From assembly GCA_003538135.1 (NCBI GenBank), contig DPOR01000017.1:149676-213675 (forward strand): a DNA stretch of 64,000 bases, written 5' to 3'. Below the pieces are notes generated by a model. That model was not told where the DNA came from, made no database searches, and saw nothing but the letters and a program-made list of their open reading frames with translations. The position numbers were made by a program, and so were the translations under genes. Each line of letters opens with the position of its first letter. Within the stretch, counting starts at the first letter, position 1. The stretch comes from Oscillospiraceae bacterium. GTDB taxonomy: Bacteria; Bacillota; Clostridia; Oscillospirales; Acutalibacteraceae. This document shows positions 23,704 through 32,136 of this stretch, piece after piece.

Positions 23704-24537
23704 TTAGTCCTCGTACTTTGCGAGGGGCTCAATCTTGCCGTATCTCGACGCGGAGGCCGCGTCGGATCTGGGCGGACGGGAGGGAGCTGCGGGACGGTCG
23801 CCGCGCGGGCGGTCGTTTCTGCCTCTGCCGCCTCTGTCGCGGTTCTGATATCCGCCACGCCCGCCTGAGCGGGGCGGTCTGGAGCCGCCGTTGAGGGGCC
23901 TTACGCCCTCTTCGAGAGTGATAACGACCTTGCGGTCATTCTCCGAGCCTACAGAGTGAGAGGTCACTCCCTCTATCTCCTGGAGAGCCGTATGGATGAT
24001 GCGTCTCTCGTAAGGATTCATGGGATCGAGCACAACATTTCTGCCGTACTTTCTGACCTTCGCGGCGCTCTTCTGAGCAAGTGAGCGCAGAGTCGCCTCG
24101 CGCTTCTCGCGGTAGTTGCCGATATTGAGCGACACTCTTCTCGACTTCTCCGCACCTCTGTTGACAACGAGGCGGACGAGATACTGGATAGCATCGAGCG
24201 TCTCTCCTCTGCGGCCGATGGCCGCGCCGTAGTCGCCGTCATATTCGACTGCGATGCTGACTTCCTCGTCAGTCTCGTCAATCTTTATCTCCGCGCCCTC
24301 AATGCCGAGGCTTGCAAGGATTTTTTCAAGATATTCCTTTGCGTCTGCGTTAGACGGGGCGTCGAAGCTCACTTTGACCTTTGCGGGGGTAGTTCCGAGC
24401 AGACCGAACATCTTCTTTGCCGGCATTTCGAGAACTTCGATTTCAATATCCGAATCGGCGGATATGCCAAGCTGCGCGATAGCGTCCGCTTTTGCAAGCT
24501 CGACTGTTGCGCCGGTGCCGATAGCTTCTTTTAACAT
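23704..24537 (-). CDS. jag: RNA-binding protein Jag/KhpB (EloR) with RG-rich tail
   Basis: An SpoIIIJ-associated protein that binds RNA with KhpA and affects cell elongation and division in relatives. It has a Jag-N domain (residues 1-55, with the MPAKKMFGLLG signature), a KH domain (about 80-155, with a diverged GRRGETL loop) and an R3H domain (about 160-220, PYERRIIHTALQ). An unusual C-terminal tail of about 65 residues, rich in Arg-Gly-Gly and Arg-Pro, ends in LAKYED. ATG 24537 lies behind AGGTGG; a GTG at 24552 is possible. Last gene of the rpmH operon. Confidence 0.92.
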   Translation of the reverse strand: MLKEAIGTGATVELAKADAIAQLGISADSDIEIEVLEMPAKKMFGLLGTTPAKVKVSFDAPSNADAKEYLEKILASLGIEGAEIKIDETDEEVSIAVEYDGDYGAAIGRRGETLDAIQYLVRLVVNRGAEKSRRVSLNIGNYREKREATLRSLAQKSAAKVRKYGRNVVLDPMNPYERRIIHTALQEIEGVTSHSVGSENDRKVVITLEEGVRPLNGGSRPPRSGGRGGYQNRDRGGRGRNDRPRGDRPAAPSRPPRSDAASASRYGKIEPLAKYED

Positions 24538-24561
24538 CTCTGTTTTCACCACCTGAAAAAT

Positions 24562-25512
24562 TTATTTTTCTTCTTTTTTCTGCGCACGTGCGCGCTTGAG
24601 ATTCTCTTCCCTTGAGCGGCGCTCAACCGTCTCATCGACCATAGCCTTCGCTATCATCTTCTTCGGGCTGTGCGTAAACGAAAGCACGACGGTCTGAATA
24701 AGAGCGAAAACGTTGGAGGCTATCCAGTAAATACCGATACCGGCGGGGAACTGGAAGGTGAAGTAGAGCGAGAACAGGGGCATACCGAAGGTCATGCAGC
24801 CCATAGTCGGGTTCTTTGCCATTTCGGGATTGTTCTTGCGCTGCTGGAGCATTGTAAAGAGGCTCGTGCCGAGAGAGGTGACGCCCGAGAGAATGGGGAC
24901 AATCCAAAGAATTCCGGGCTCCTTTATCGAGGGTATCTTACCCAGCGGAATGCCGAGGAAGGTGAAGTTGAAGCTTGCGATACGCTCGATAATTCCCGCG
25001 CTCATGCCCTTTGAAAGGGCGAGGGGGCTGATTTCATTGATATGGTTGATAACAAAAAGCTCTATTGTACGCAAATCCGTCTTTGCGTTGTAATCGGGGA
25101 GCGTTTTTGCTATTTCTGTCAGCGAGTTGATTGTTGTTTCATCGAGGGCGAGTGCCCACTTGAGGGGGTGATAAATAACGCCGATAAGGCCGAAGATGAT
25201 GACGAACTGGATAGCGAGCGGAAGGCAGCCCATGTTCATGGGGTTATGTCCCTCGCGCTGATAGAGAGCCTGTGTCTCCTCCTGTATCTTTTTCTGGTCG
25301 CCCTTGTACTTGGCGTTTATTCTGCGGATCTTGGGCTGAAGGCGCTGCGTCTTGACGGTACCCTTAGTCTGATAGATAGAAGTGGGGATCATAAGGAGTC
25401 TTGCGAAAAGGGTGAAGAGGATGAGTGCAAGACCGTAATTGTTAACAGCTTCGAATATGAATCTGAGAACATATCCGAACGGGATACCCAGTATTTCATA
25501 AATGGCGTCCAT
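24562..25512 (-). CDS. yidC: membrane protein insertase YidC/Oxa1/SpoIIIJ
   Basis: 316 residues, five predicted helices. It inserts membrane proteins alone or with SecYEG. The hydrophilic-groove helix ILFTLFARLLMIPTSIYQTK carries the conserved Arg, and MNMGCLPLAIQFVIIFGLIG and GIYWIASNVFALIQTVVLS are typical. There is no lipobox Cys, unlike many Firmicutes YidCs, and a basic tail (REENLKRARAQKKEEK) can contact the ribosome. Its start overlaps the yidD stop by one base (TAATG). Confidence 0.95.
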   Translation of the reverse strand: MDAIYEILGIPFGYVLRFIFEAVNNYGLALILFTLFARLLMIPTSIYQTKGTVKTQRLQPKIRRINAKYKGDQKKIQEETQALYQREGHNPMNMGCLPLAIQFVIIFGLIGVIYHPLKWALALDETTINSLTEIAKTLPDYNAKTDLRTIELFVINHINEISPLALSKGMSAGIIERIASFNFTFLGIPLGKIPSIKEPGILWIVPILSGVTSLGTSLFTMLQQRKNNPEMAKNPTMGCMTFGMPLFSLYFTFQFPAGIGIYWIASNVFALIQTVVLSFTHSPKKMIAKAMVDETVERRSREENLKRARAQKKEEK

Positions 25513-25760
25513 TATTTGTGAGTCCTCCGGTTGGATTTTTTGTCCCTCTTGGGAGGGACGGGATCATAACCGCCGGGGAATAGGATATTGCAGCGAAGAA
25601 GTCTGGCAACAGTCAGCAGAGAGCCTTTGAAGGCTCCGTGTATTTCAAGAGCCTCTATCGCATACTGAGAGCAGGTCGGATAATACCTGCACATATCGGG
25701 CAGCTGCGGTGAGATATGCTTTCTGTAAAACTGAATAAGTTTTATCAGTATTTCCTTCAT
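25512..25760 (-). CDS. yidD: membrane protein insertion efficiency factor
   Basis: 82 residues, with the family core FYRKHISPQLPDMCRYYPTC followed by SQYAIEALEIHGAFKGS and FPGGYDPVP. YidD is a small membrane-associated protein that helps YidC-dependent insertion. The ATG is 2 bp after the rnpA stop and the gene overlaps yidC by one base. It fits the universal rpmH-rnpA-yidD-yidC order. Confidence 0.95.
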   Translation of the reverse strand: MKEILIKLIQFYRKHISPQLPDMCRYYPTCSQYAIEALEIHGAFKGSLLTVARLLRCNILFPGGYDPVPPKRDKKSNRRTHK

Positions 25761-25762
25761 TT

Positions 25763-26125
25763 TCACTTCACAACTTTCACTCCTGCAGATATACCGATAA
25801 CACCCAAGGCTTCCAGCTGTTTGCGCATGACCCGCTCGATATCGGTGCTCTTGCGGGAGACCGTCCTGTGGCGGGCGACAAATACAATGTCCCATCCCCC
25901 GCAGCACTCGCCTTCGAGCTGCCGGAACGCCGCGCGTATTATTCGGCGGCACCGGTTGCGCTCCACCGCATTGCCGAGCTTTTTGCCGGTGGTTATCCCG
26001 ATGCGCATGACGCCGTAACGGTTTTTGAGCGCATATGTGACAAGCACCGGGTCAGCGGCTGATTTGCCGCGCCCGTAAGTCCTGCGAAAATCGCTGTTAA
26101 GCTTGAGCGTTTGATATTCTGCCAA
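25763..26125 (-). CDS. rnpA: ribonuclease P protein component
   Basis: About 120 residues. RnpA assists the catalytic RNA of RNase P in trimming tRNA 5' ends. Signature: LGNAVERNRCRRIIRAAFRQ (RNR motif) and NSDFRRTYGRGKS near the start. Neither start candidate is ATG. TTG at 26125 has GGATGGA about 9 nt upstream and is preferred; TTG at 26134 is the alternative, three codons longer. The weak start may keep the amount low relative to rpmH. Confidence 0.93.
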   Translation of the reverse strand: MAEYQTLKLNSDFRRTYGRGKSAADPVLVTYALKNRYGVMRIGITTGKKLGNAVERNRCRRIIRAAFRQLEGECCGGWDIVFVARHRTVSRKSTDIERVMRKQLEALGVIGISAGVKVVK

Positions 26126-26188
26126 AGCAATCAATCCATCCGTGGCAATAATCCGCTCGACCTGTCATTCGACCGTTTAAAAGGCCGA

Positions 26189-26323
26189 TCAATAGGTGAG
26201 CTGCTTTCTTCCCTTCGCTCTGCGGCGAGAAAGAACCTTGCGTCCGTTTCTGTCGGACATTCTCTTGCGGAAGCCGTGCTCCTTCTTACGGTGCAGCTTC
26301 TTGGGCTGGTAAGTTCTTTTCAT
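26189..26323 (-). CDS. rpmH: 50S ribosomal protein L34
   Basis: A 44-residue, very basic protein, MKRTYQPKKLHRKKEHGFRK onward, ending RAKGRKQLTY: the L34 sequence without doubt. The ATG follows GGAGGTT by 8 nt. First gene of the operon, with a ~115-nt leader after its promoter. Confidence 0.98.
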   Translation of the reverse strand: MKRTYQPKKLHRKKEHGFRKRMSDRNGRKVLSRRRAKGRKQLTY

Positions 26324-26443
26324 TTGCGGTAACCTCCGTTTCACAGGATATTAGTCACCGGCGGGCGCTTTGGTGGCACTCGTACCGCCGTGATCTTATT
26401 GCAGAAGCGGGTAAAGCTACTTCGCCTACCCTTGCAAGCTACT

Positions 26444-26473
26444 ATTATATATCATACTTCACATCAATGTCAA
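26444..26473 (-). promoter_or_regulatory. promoter of rpmH operon
   Basis: Minus strand TTGACA (26468-26473), 18-nt spacer, TATAAT (26444-26449). Confidence 0.8.
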
Positions 26474-26505
26474 TCATTTTTTTGCGTCCTTGTGCAAACT
26501 GCTTG

Positions 26506-26534
26506 TTGAAAAAAAGGGCTTTTTATGATATACT
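26506..26534 (+). promoter_or_regulatory. promoter of dnaA
   Basis: TTGAAA (26506-26511), 17-nt spacer, TATACT (26529-26534). The rpmH-dnaA gap of about 250 bp holds the two divergent promoters; I could not find a cluster of TTATCCACA boxes in it. Confidence 0.7.
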
Positions 26535-26574
26535 TTATCCTATTATAAAGCATTATGATGGGGGAAGTTCATTA

Positions 26575-27912
26575 ATGGATTCATTCAACGAGCTGTGGCA
26601 GGTTGTTTCCGACTACCTCAAGCAGACAAATTCGGAATCTATCTACAACGTCTGGTTCAGCGAGCTTGAGCCTATAAGCTTCGACGGAAGCCGCGCCGTG
26701 CTCATGACAACAGCGGAGTTCAAGCGCCGCATTTTGGCGCAGAAGTTCGGCGGCACTCTTCACAGCGCCTTCTTAAACGCGCTCGGTCTTGACGTGGACG
26801 TTGAATTTATAGCGCCCGGAGAGGGCTATTCGCAGCCCGACTCCATGAGCTCTGCGGACAGCTACTCGGAGATAGACGGAGGCAAACGCGCATCGAATTA
26901 TTTTGAAAACACCTTTGACACCTTCGTTGTCGGCGCATCAAACAAGTTCGCCCATGCGGCGGCTCAGGCTGTCGCGGCGAATCCCGGCAAGGCGTATAAC
27001 CCGCTGTTCATCTACGGCAACTCGGGGCTCGGCAAGACGCATCTGCTCAACGCCATATGCCACGAGATAAAGAAAAACGACCCGTCGATGAAGATAGTTT
27101 TGACCGACGGCGAGGAATTCACCAACGAGTTCATCGAGGCGCTCAATCACCGCACGACTACAGAGTTCCAGAACAAATACCGCAAGGTCGACGTTCTTTT
27201 GATGGATGACGTTCAGTTTATCGCCAGCAAGGAGCGCACGCAGGAGGAATTTTTCCACACCTTCAACGCTCTGACGCAGGACGGCAAGCAGATCGTCCTC
27301 TCGTCCGACCGTCCGCCCAAGGATATGCCTCAGCTTGAGGACAGAATGCGCACCCGCTTCGAGTGGGGTCTGCTCGCCGACGTTCAGCCGCCGGATCTTG
27401 AGACGCGTATGCTCATAGTCAAGCGCAAGGCCGACGCGCTCAATTTTGACATAAGCGATGACGTCATAGAATACATAGCGCAAAAGCTCAAGAACAATAT
27501 CCGCCAGCTCGAGAGCGCGGTCAAGAAGATGCAGGCCTATGTTCAGATTCAGGGCGCAAACGTCAACACCGCCACCGCTCAGCAGGCGATAAGAGATATT
27601 CTCAGCGACAACAAGCCCATACCCGTTGTCGTTGACAAGATAATTACGGAAGTCGCGCGCACCTACGGCGCAAATCCCGAGGATCTTCGTTCGAAGAAAA
27701 AGGATGCGCAGACTTCAAAGTACCGCCAGATCTCGATGTACATCGTGCGCGAGGTCACCGGCCTCTCGGCCAAGGCTATCGGCGCGGAGTTCGGCGGCAG
27801 GCACTATTCGACGGTGCTCTATGCTCTCGACGAAATAAAGAAAGAGAGCGACACCGACTCTACGCTCAGGACAACCATCAACGACATTATAAAGAACGTT
27901 CAGGAGAACTGA
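26575..27912 (+). CDS. dnaA: chromosomal replication initiator DnaA
   Basis: 445 residues, full length. Domain I is at about 1-75 and linker II at about 80-105. Domain III is the AAA+ ATPase, with Walker A GNSGLGKTHLL, Walker B VLLMDDVQF and sensor motifs through RFEWG. Domain IV binds DnaA boxes, with the signature GGRHYSTVLYALDEI. DnaA-ATP opens the origin. The ATG follows GGGGGAAG. The gene is divergent from rpmH as in most bacteria, but the next gene is an ANTAR protein and not dnaN, so the classical dnaA-dnaN pair is broken. Confidence 0.98.
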   Translation: MDSFNELWQVVSDYLKQTNSESIYNVWFSELEPISFDGSRAVLMTTAEFKRRILAQKFGGTLHSAFLNALGLDVDVEFIAPGEGYSQPDSMSSADSYSEIDGGKRASNYFENTFDTFVVGASNKFAHAAAQAVAANPGKAYNPLFIYGNSGLGKTHLLNAICHEIKKNDPSMKIVLTDGEEFTNEFIEALNHRTTTEFQNKYRKVDVLLMDDVQFIASKERTQEEFFHTFNALTQDGKQIVLSSDRPPKDMPQLEDRMRTRFEWGLLADVQPPDLETRMLIVKRKADALNFDISDDVIEYIAQKLKNNIRQLESAVKKMQAYVQIQGANVNTATAQQAIRDILSDNKPIPVVVDKIITEVARTYGANPEDLRSKKKDAQTSKYRQISMYIVREVTGLSAKAIGAEFGGRHYSTVLYALDEIKKESDTDSTLRTTINDIIKNVQEN

Positions 27913-27952
27913 TTTTCAAAGCATAGGTCGCACCTCGGGGGAGGGATAAACG

Positions 27953-28492
27953 GTGCGCGATATTATTATAGCTTCGCCGTCCGACAAGGTACGCGCTCAG
28001 CTGCGCGGCTTCGTCGCGGATATGGGAATAATGGGCGTCATTGAGTGTCGCTCTGCCTCGCAGACTCTCGATTTTGTCAGGCGTCTCCCCGCCGCTATAA
28101 TAATCTGCCAGCGTCTGACCGATATGGCGCCCGCCGCCATGCTCCGTCTGCTTCCTCCCGGTGCGGATATGATTCTGCTCATATCCTCCGCTCAGTCTCC
28201 GCTTTTCGGCATGAGCAACGTTCAGTGCATGACCCTGCCCATCTCGCGTCCCGAGCTGCGAAGCTGCATAGAAAAGCTTCTTCGTTCCTCGTCCGAGTCG
28301 CGCATACGCTCAAACGGGCAGCGCAATACGGCGGATCAGGAGATAATCGACAAGGCAAAACATTTATATATGAAGGTAAACGGTGTGTCCGAAGAGGATG
28401 CATACGCATATATTAGAAGAAGGAGCATGAACGAGAGCAGTTCGATAACCGCAACCGCCCGTCACGTTCTCAGCGAGCTCGCTAATATATAA
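27953..28492 (+). CDS. ANTAR-domain protein with pseudo-receiver
   Basis: 179 residues, GTG start behind GGGGGAGGGAT, 40 bp after dnaA. The C-terminal part (about 120-177, with EIIDKAKHLYMKVNGVSEEDAYAYI) is an ANTAR helix bundle, an RNA-binding module that prevents termination by gripping twin hexaloop hairpins. The N-terminal ~110 residues look like a receiver fold, but the acidic pocket and phospho-acceptor Asp are not visible (IIASPSDK and AAIIICQRLTDM where Asp residues are expected). Control by phosphorylation therefore seems unlikely. Target RNAs are unknown. It is the probable first gene of the dapF-yhbY run. Confidence 0.8.
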   Translation: MRDIIIASPSDKVRAQLRGFVADMGIMGVIECRSASQTLDFVRRLPAAIIICQRLTDMAPAAMLRLLPPGADMILLISSAQSPLFGMSNVQCMTLPISRPELRSCIEKLLRSSSESRIRSNGQRNTADQEIIDKAKHLYMKVNGVSEEDAYAYIRRRSMNESSSITATARHVLSELANI

Positions 28493-28510
28493 ATGAAAAG
28501 GGTCTTGTGA

Positions 28511-29362
28511 ATGAAATTCGCCAAAATGCAGGGCACGGGCAACGACTACATATACGTCAACTGCTTTGAGGAGACCGTTTTTGACCCGCCCGCTGCGGCG
28601 AAATTTTTAAGTGACCGCCACTTCGGCGTAGGCTCGGACGGGCTTGTGCTCATAGAACCGTCCGACAGAGCGGATTTCAAAATGGATATCTACAATTCCG
28701 ACGGGTCGCGAGCGAGGATGTGCGGAAACGCCGCACGCTGCGTCGCAAAATATGTCTGCGACAACGGCTTGACCGACAAAAGCCTTATCTCGTTAGAGAC
28801 TCCCGGCGGAATAAAATATATAGATATATATAAAGAAAACGGCAAGGTCGTTTCGGCGCGGGTAAACATGGGCGCGCCCATACTGAAAAGTCGGGATATC
28901 CCCGCTCTTTTTGACTCGGACACCGTTATAGACCTGCCGCTCAAAGTCGGCGCAAAGTCTTATCGCATCACCTGCCTGTCGATGGGCAACCCGCACTGCG
29001 TGATTTTTTCGAATGACGCAGACTCCGTAAATATTCAAAAAACAGGCCCCGAATTTGAAAATCATCCGGCCTTTCCGGACAGGATAAATACGGAGTTTGT
29101 TCAGCCGCTTTCCGGCTCCCGCATAAAAATGCGCGTATGGGAGCGCGGCGCGGGCGAGACTCTCTCCTGCGGCACGGGCGCGTGCGCGGCGGCGGCAGCC
29201 TGCATTCTCAACGGTTATTGCAAGCGCGATACGGATATCACCGTCACCCTTCGCGGAGGAGAGCTCTTGATCAACTGGAGCGCCGACGGGGCCGTTTATC
29301 TGACGGGGCCCGCCGCGACCGTCTTTACGGGCGAAATTGCCTGCTGCGGAGGCGCCCGATGA
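28511..29362 (+). CDS. dapF: diaminopimelate epimerase
   Basis: 283 residues. It converts LL- to meso-diaminopimelate for lysine and peptidoglycan. The two catalytic Cys are Cys71 (RMCGNAARC) and Cys220 (LSCGTGACAAA), the general acid/base pair. MQGTGNDYIYV opens the protein as usual. It overlaps dapL by the ATGA arrangement, so epimerase and aminotransferase are translated together. Confidence 0.97.
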   Translation: MKFAKMQGTGNDYIYVNCFEETVFDPPAAAKFLSDRHFGVGSDGLVLIEPSDRADFKMDIYNSDGSRARMCGNAARCVAKYVCDNGLTDKSLISLETPGGIKYIDIYKENGKVVSARVNMGAPILKSRDIPALFDSDTVIDLPLKVGAKSYRITCLSMGNPHCVIFSNDADSVNIQKTGPEFENHPAFPDRINTEFVQPLSGSRIKMRVWERGAGETLSCGTGACAAAAACILNGYCKRDTDITVTLRGGELLINWSADGAVYLTGPAATVFTGEIACCGGAR

Positions 29363-30573
29363 TGATAAACCGCAACTTCTTAAAGCTCCGCCAAAGCTAC
29401 CTTTTCTCGTCAATGAGCCGCAAGATAGGCGAATACAGAGCGGCTCACCCCGAAGCCGATATAATCGACCTCGGCATAGGCGATGTCTCGCGTCCCCTGC
29501 CCTTCGAGTGCATAAAAGCCATGCGCTCGGCGGTTGACGAGATGGCGGACGCCGACACATTCAGAGGCTATCCGCCCGAACGCGGCTACGGCTTTCTTAC
29601 AGACAAGATATTGGAATACGATTTTGCCGCGCGCGGGGTGACGCTCGACAGAGACGAAATCTTCGTCAGCGACGGCGCAAAGAGCGACACGGGCAGCATA
29701 GGCGATATCTTTTCGCCTGAATGCAGGGTCGCCGTCTGCGATCCCGTCTACCCCGTCTACGCCGACGCGAATGTGCTCGCGGGCAGGGGCGGCGAAAGGC
29801 TCGAAAACGGAAGCTTTTCAAAATTAGTGTATCTCGACTGCACTGCGGACAGAGGGTTCATCCCTCCCCTGCCGAAGCAGGAGGTCGATATCATATATCT
29901 CTGTTCCCCGAACAATCCCACGGGGGCGGCGATGAACAAAAATCAGCTGAAGCTCTGGGTCGATTGGGCGAGGGAGCACGGCAGCGTCATTCTCTTTGAC
30001 GCCGCATATGAGGCGTTCATAACGGACGGCGACATTCCTCACAGCATTTTCGAGCTTGACGGCGCAAAGGAATGTGCAATCGAGTTTCGCAGCTTCTCGA
30101 AAACCGCGGGTTTCACCGGAGTGCGCTGCGCCTATACGGTGATACCGCGCGAGCTCACCCGCGACGGGGTCAGCCTGAACGCTCTCTGGACGCGCAGGCA
30201 GGCGACGCGCTTTAACGGCGTGTCCTACATCACTCAGCGAGCCGCCGAGGCAGTCTATTCGGACGAAGGCAGGCGGCAGATAAAAGAAAATATAAGCTGC
30301 TGTCTCGGCAACGCAAAAGCAGTTGCGGACGGACTCAAAAGCGTCGGAATCCGCTGCTTCGGCGGCAGAAATTCGCCGTATATCTGGTTCGAAGTGCCGA
30401 ACGGGCTTACCTCGTGGCAGATGTTTGACAGACTTTTAAGCTCTGCGCAGGTGATCGGAACGCCGGGCTCGGGCTTCGGCAGAATGGGCGAGGGATATTT
30501 TCGTCTGACCGCATTCGCAGAACCCGAACGCACGCTCGAAGCAGTCAAAAGAATAAAAAACGGTCTTGGCTAA
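29359..30573 (+). CDS. dapL: LL-diaminopimelate aminotransferase
   Basis: A 404-residue PLP aminotransferase that makes LL-diaminopimelate from tetrahydrodipicolinate in one step, bypassing succinylase and acetylase routes. PLP Lys248 is in FRSFSKTAGFTGVRC, the substrate site has SDGAKSDTGSIGDIF, and CSPNNPTGAAM is typical. The family length is about 400-410. ATGs at 29359 and 29362 are both possible; the first overlaps the dapF stop. With dapF it forms the final part of the lysine/DAP pathway. Confidence 0.95.
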   Translation: MMINRNFLKLRQSYLFSSMSRKIGEYRAAHPEADIIDLGIGDVSRPLPFECIKAMRSAVDEMADADTFRGYPPERGYGFLTDKILEYDFAARGVTLDRDEIFVSDGAKSDTGSIGDIFSPECRVAVCDPVYPVYADANVLAGRGGERLENGSFSKLVYLDCTADRGFIPPLPKQEVDIIYLCSPNNPTGAAMNKNQLKLWVDWAREHGSVILFDAAYEAFITDGDIPHSIFELDGAKECAIEFRSFSKTAGFTGVRCAYTVIPRELTRDGVSLNALWTRRQATRFNGVSYITQRAAEAVYSDEGRRQIKENISCCLGNAKAVADGLKSVGIRCFGGRNSPYIWFEVPNGLTSWQMFDRLLSSAQVIGTPGSGFGRMGEGYFRLTAFAEPERTLEAVKRIKNGLG

Positions 30574-30592
30574 GACCGCACGGAGGATAAAA

Positions 30593-31540
30593 ATGGACAT
30601 TTTTTCAAGAATAAACAAGGGACTCAAAAAGACCCGCGAGAATATGTCGGGAGCTATCGACTCTATGCTCCACGGCAAGACGGAGATTGACGACGATTTC
30701 TATGACGAGCTCGAAGAGATACTCGTCATGGGCGACGTCGGCTGCATGACCGCGTCGGAGATAGTCGAGAAGCTGCGCGAGCGCGTCGCAAAAAAGCATC
30801 TGCGCAAGCCCGAGGCGGTCAAGAACGAGATAAAGGAGATTGTCGCCGAGATGCTCGAGGGCGGCGAGGAGATGAGCCTTATTACTCTCCCCTCCGTCAT
30901 TCTTGTTATCGGCGTCAACGGCGTGGGCAAGACCACTTCGATAGGCAAGCTCGCCGCAATGTACAAAAACGAGGGAAAAAAAGTTATCCTCGCCGCGGCG
31001 GACACGTTCAGAGCCGCCGCCATAGAGCAGCTTGAGGAATGGGCGAACCGCGCGGGAGTCGAGATAGTCAAGCACCGCGAGGGCGCGGATCCCGCAGCCG
31101 TTATATATGATACTATACAGGCCGGCAAGGCGAGAAATGCGGACATAATAATCTGCGACACCGCCGGCAGACTTCACAACAAGAAGAACCTCATGGAGGA
31201 GCTTGCGAAGATATACCGCGTCATAGACCGCGAGCTGCCCTACAGCGATCGCGAGAGTCTTCTCGTGCTCGACGCGACGACCGGTCAAAACGCAGTCAAT
31301 CAGGCGAAGGAGTTTAAAAACGTCGCCGAAATAACGGGAATAATCCTGACAAAGCTTGACGGCACCGCGAAGGGCGGCGTTGTGCTCAACATCAAAAACG
31401 AATTGGGCGTGCCCGTCAAGTTCATCGGCGTAGGCGAAAAGGTGGACGACCTGCGCCCGTTCAACGCCCGCGCATTTGCCGAGGGTCTGTTTGACGCAGA
31501 GCCGGCAGAAGATGAGGAAGAGGAGAAAGAGGACAAGTAA
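30593..31540 (+). CDS. ftsY: signal recognition particle receptor FtsY
   Basis: A 315-residue SRP GTPase that docks ribosome-SRP complexes at the membrane. After a short N domain, the G domain shows GVNGVGKTTSIGKLA (G1), DTFRAAAIEQL, DTAGRLHNKKNLMEEL (G3), TKLDGTAKGG (G4) and GVGEKVDDLRPF near the end. It lacks the long acidic A domain of E. coli, as usual in Firmicutes. Start ATG 30593 lies behind CGGAGGAT; the upstream in-frame ATG is inside the dapL end. It overlaps rdgB (TAATG). Confidence 0.95.
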   Translation: MDIFSRINKGLKKTRENMSGAIDSMLHGKTEIDDDFYDELEEILVMGDVGCMTASEIVEKLRERVAKKHLRKPEAVKNEIKEIVAEMLEGGEEMSLITLPSVILVIGVNGVGKTTSIGKLAAMYKNEGKKVILAAADTFRAAAIEQLEEWANRAGVEIVKHREGADPAAVIYDTIQAGKARNADIIICDTAGRLHNKKNLMEELAKIYRVIDRELPYSDRESLLVLDATTGQNAVNQAKEFKNVAEITGIILTKLDGTAKGGVVLNIKNELGVPVKFIGVGEKVDDLRPFNARAFAEGLFDAEPAEDEEEEKEDK

Positions 31541-32136
31541 TGGATTTTCTCATAGCTACGCACAACATGAAAAAACGCGCCGAGCTTGAGCGCATATTGA
31601 AGCCGATAGGCGTGCGCGTTCTGCTCGCCGAGGAGGCGGGAGTCGAGCTGACCGACGTCGAGGAGACGGGGGTCACGTTCGAAGAGAACGCATTTCTGAA
31701 GGCCGACAGCGGCTGCAAAGAGAGCGGTATGCCCTGCATAGCCGATGACTCGGGGCTTGCCGTTGATGCGCTCGACGGCGCGCCGGGAGTGTATTCCGCA
31801 AGATATGCGGGCGAGCACGGAAATGACGAAAAGAACAATGAGCTGCTGCTCGAAAATTTATCCGATGTCCCTGCGGACAGGCGCACCGCGCGCTTCGTCT
31901 CGACTGTCTGCTGCTGTTTTCCCGACGGCAGGCACATGACCGTGCGCGGCGAGTGCGAGGGCAAAATCGCCTTCGAGCCCAAAGGTGAGGGCGGCTTCGG
32001 CTACGACCCGCTGTTTTTGCCCGATGAGTTTCCCGGCAAGACGATGGCGCAGCTCACTGCAGAAGAAAAAGACAGCATCAGCCACAGAGGCAAGGCGTTG
32101 AGACTCCTTGCGAAAAAACTGGAGGAAATTATATGA
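31540..32136 (+). CDS. rdgB: XTP/dITP diphosphatase (RdgB/HAM1)
   Basis: 198 residues. It hydrolyses XTP and dITP to monophosphates and so keeps deaminated purines out of DNA and RNA. Motifs: ATHNMKKRAELE at the start, IADDSGLAVDAL (Mg binding), GAPGVYSARYAG, GFGYDPLFLPDEF and SHRGKAL. Overlaps ftsY by one base and yhbY by ATGA. Confidence 0.95.
   Translation: MDFLIATHNMKKRAELERILKPIGVRVLLAEEAGVELTDVEETGVTFEENAFLKADSGCKESGMPCIADDSGLAVDALDGAPGVYSARYAGEHGNDEKNNELLLENLSDVPADRRTARFVSTVCCCFPDGRHMTVRGECEGKIAFEPKGEGGFGYDPLFLPDEFPGKTMAQLTAEEKDSISHRGKALRLLAKKLEEII

Noticed and set aside
26324..26574. DnaA boxes in the rpmH-dnaA gap
   Set aside because: Only fragments such as TTATCC followed by TATT occur; no repeated 9-mer close to TTATCCACA.
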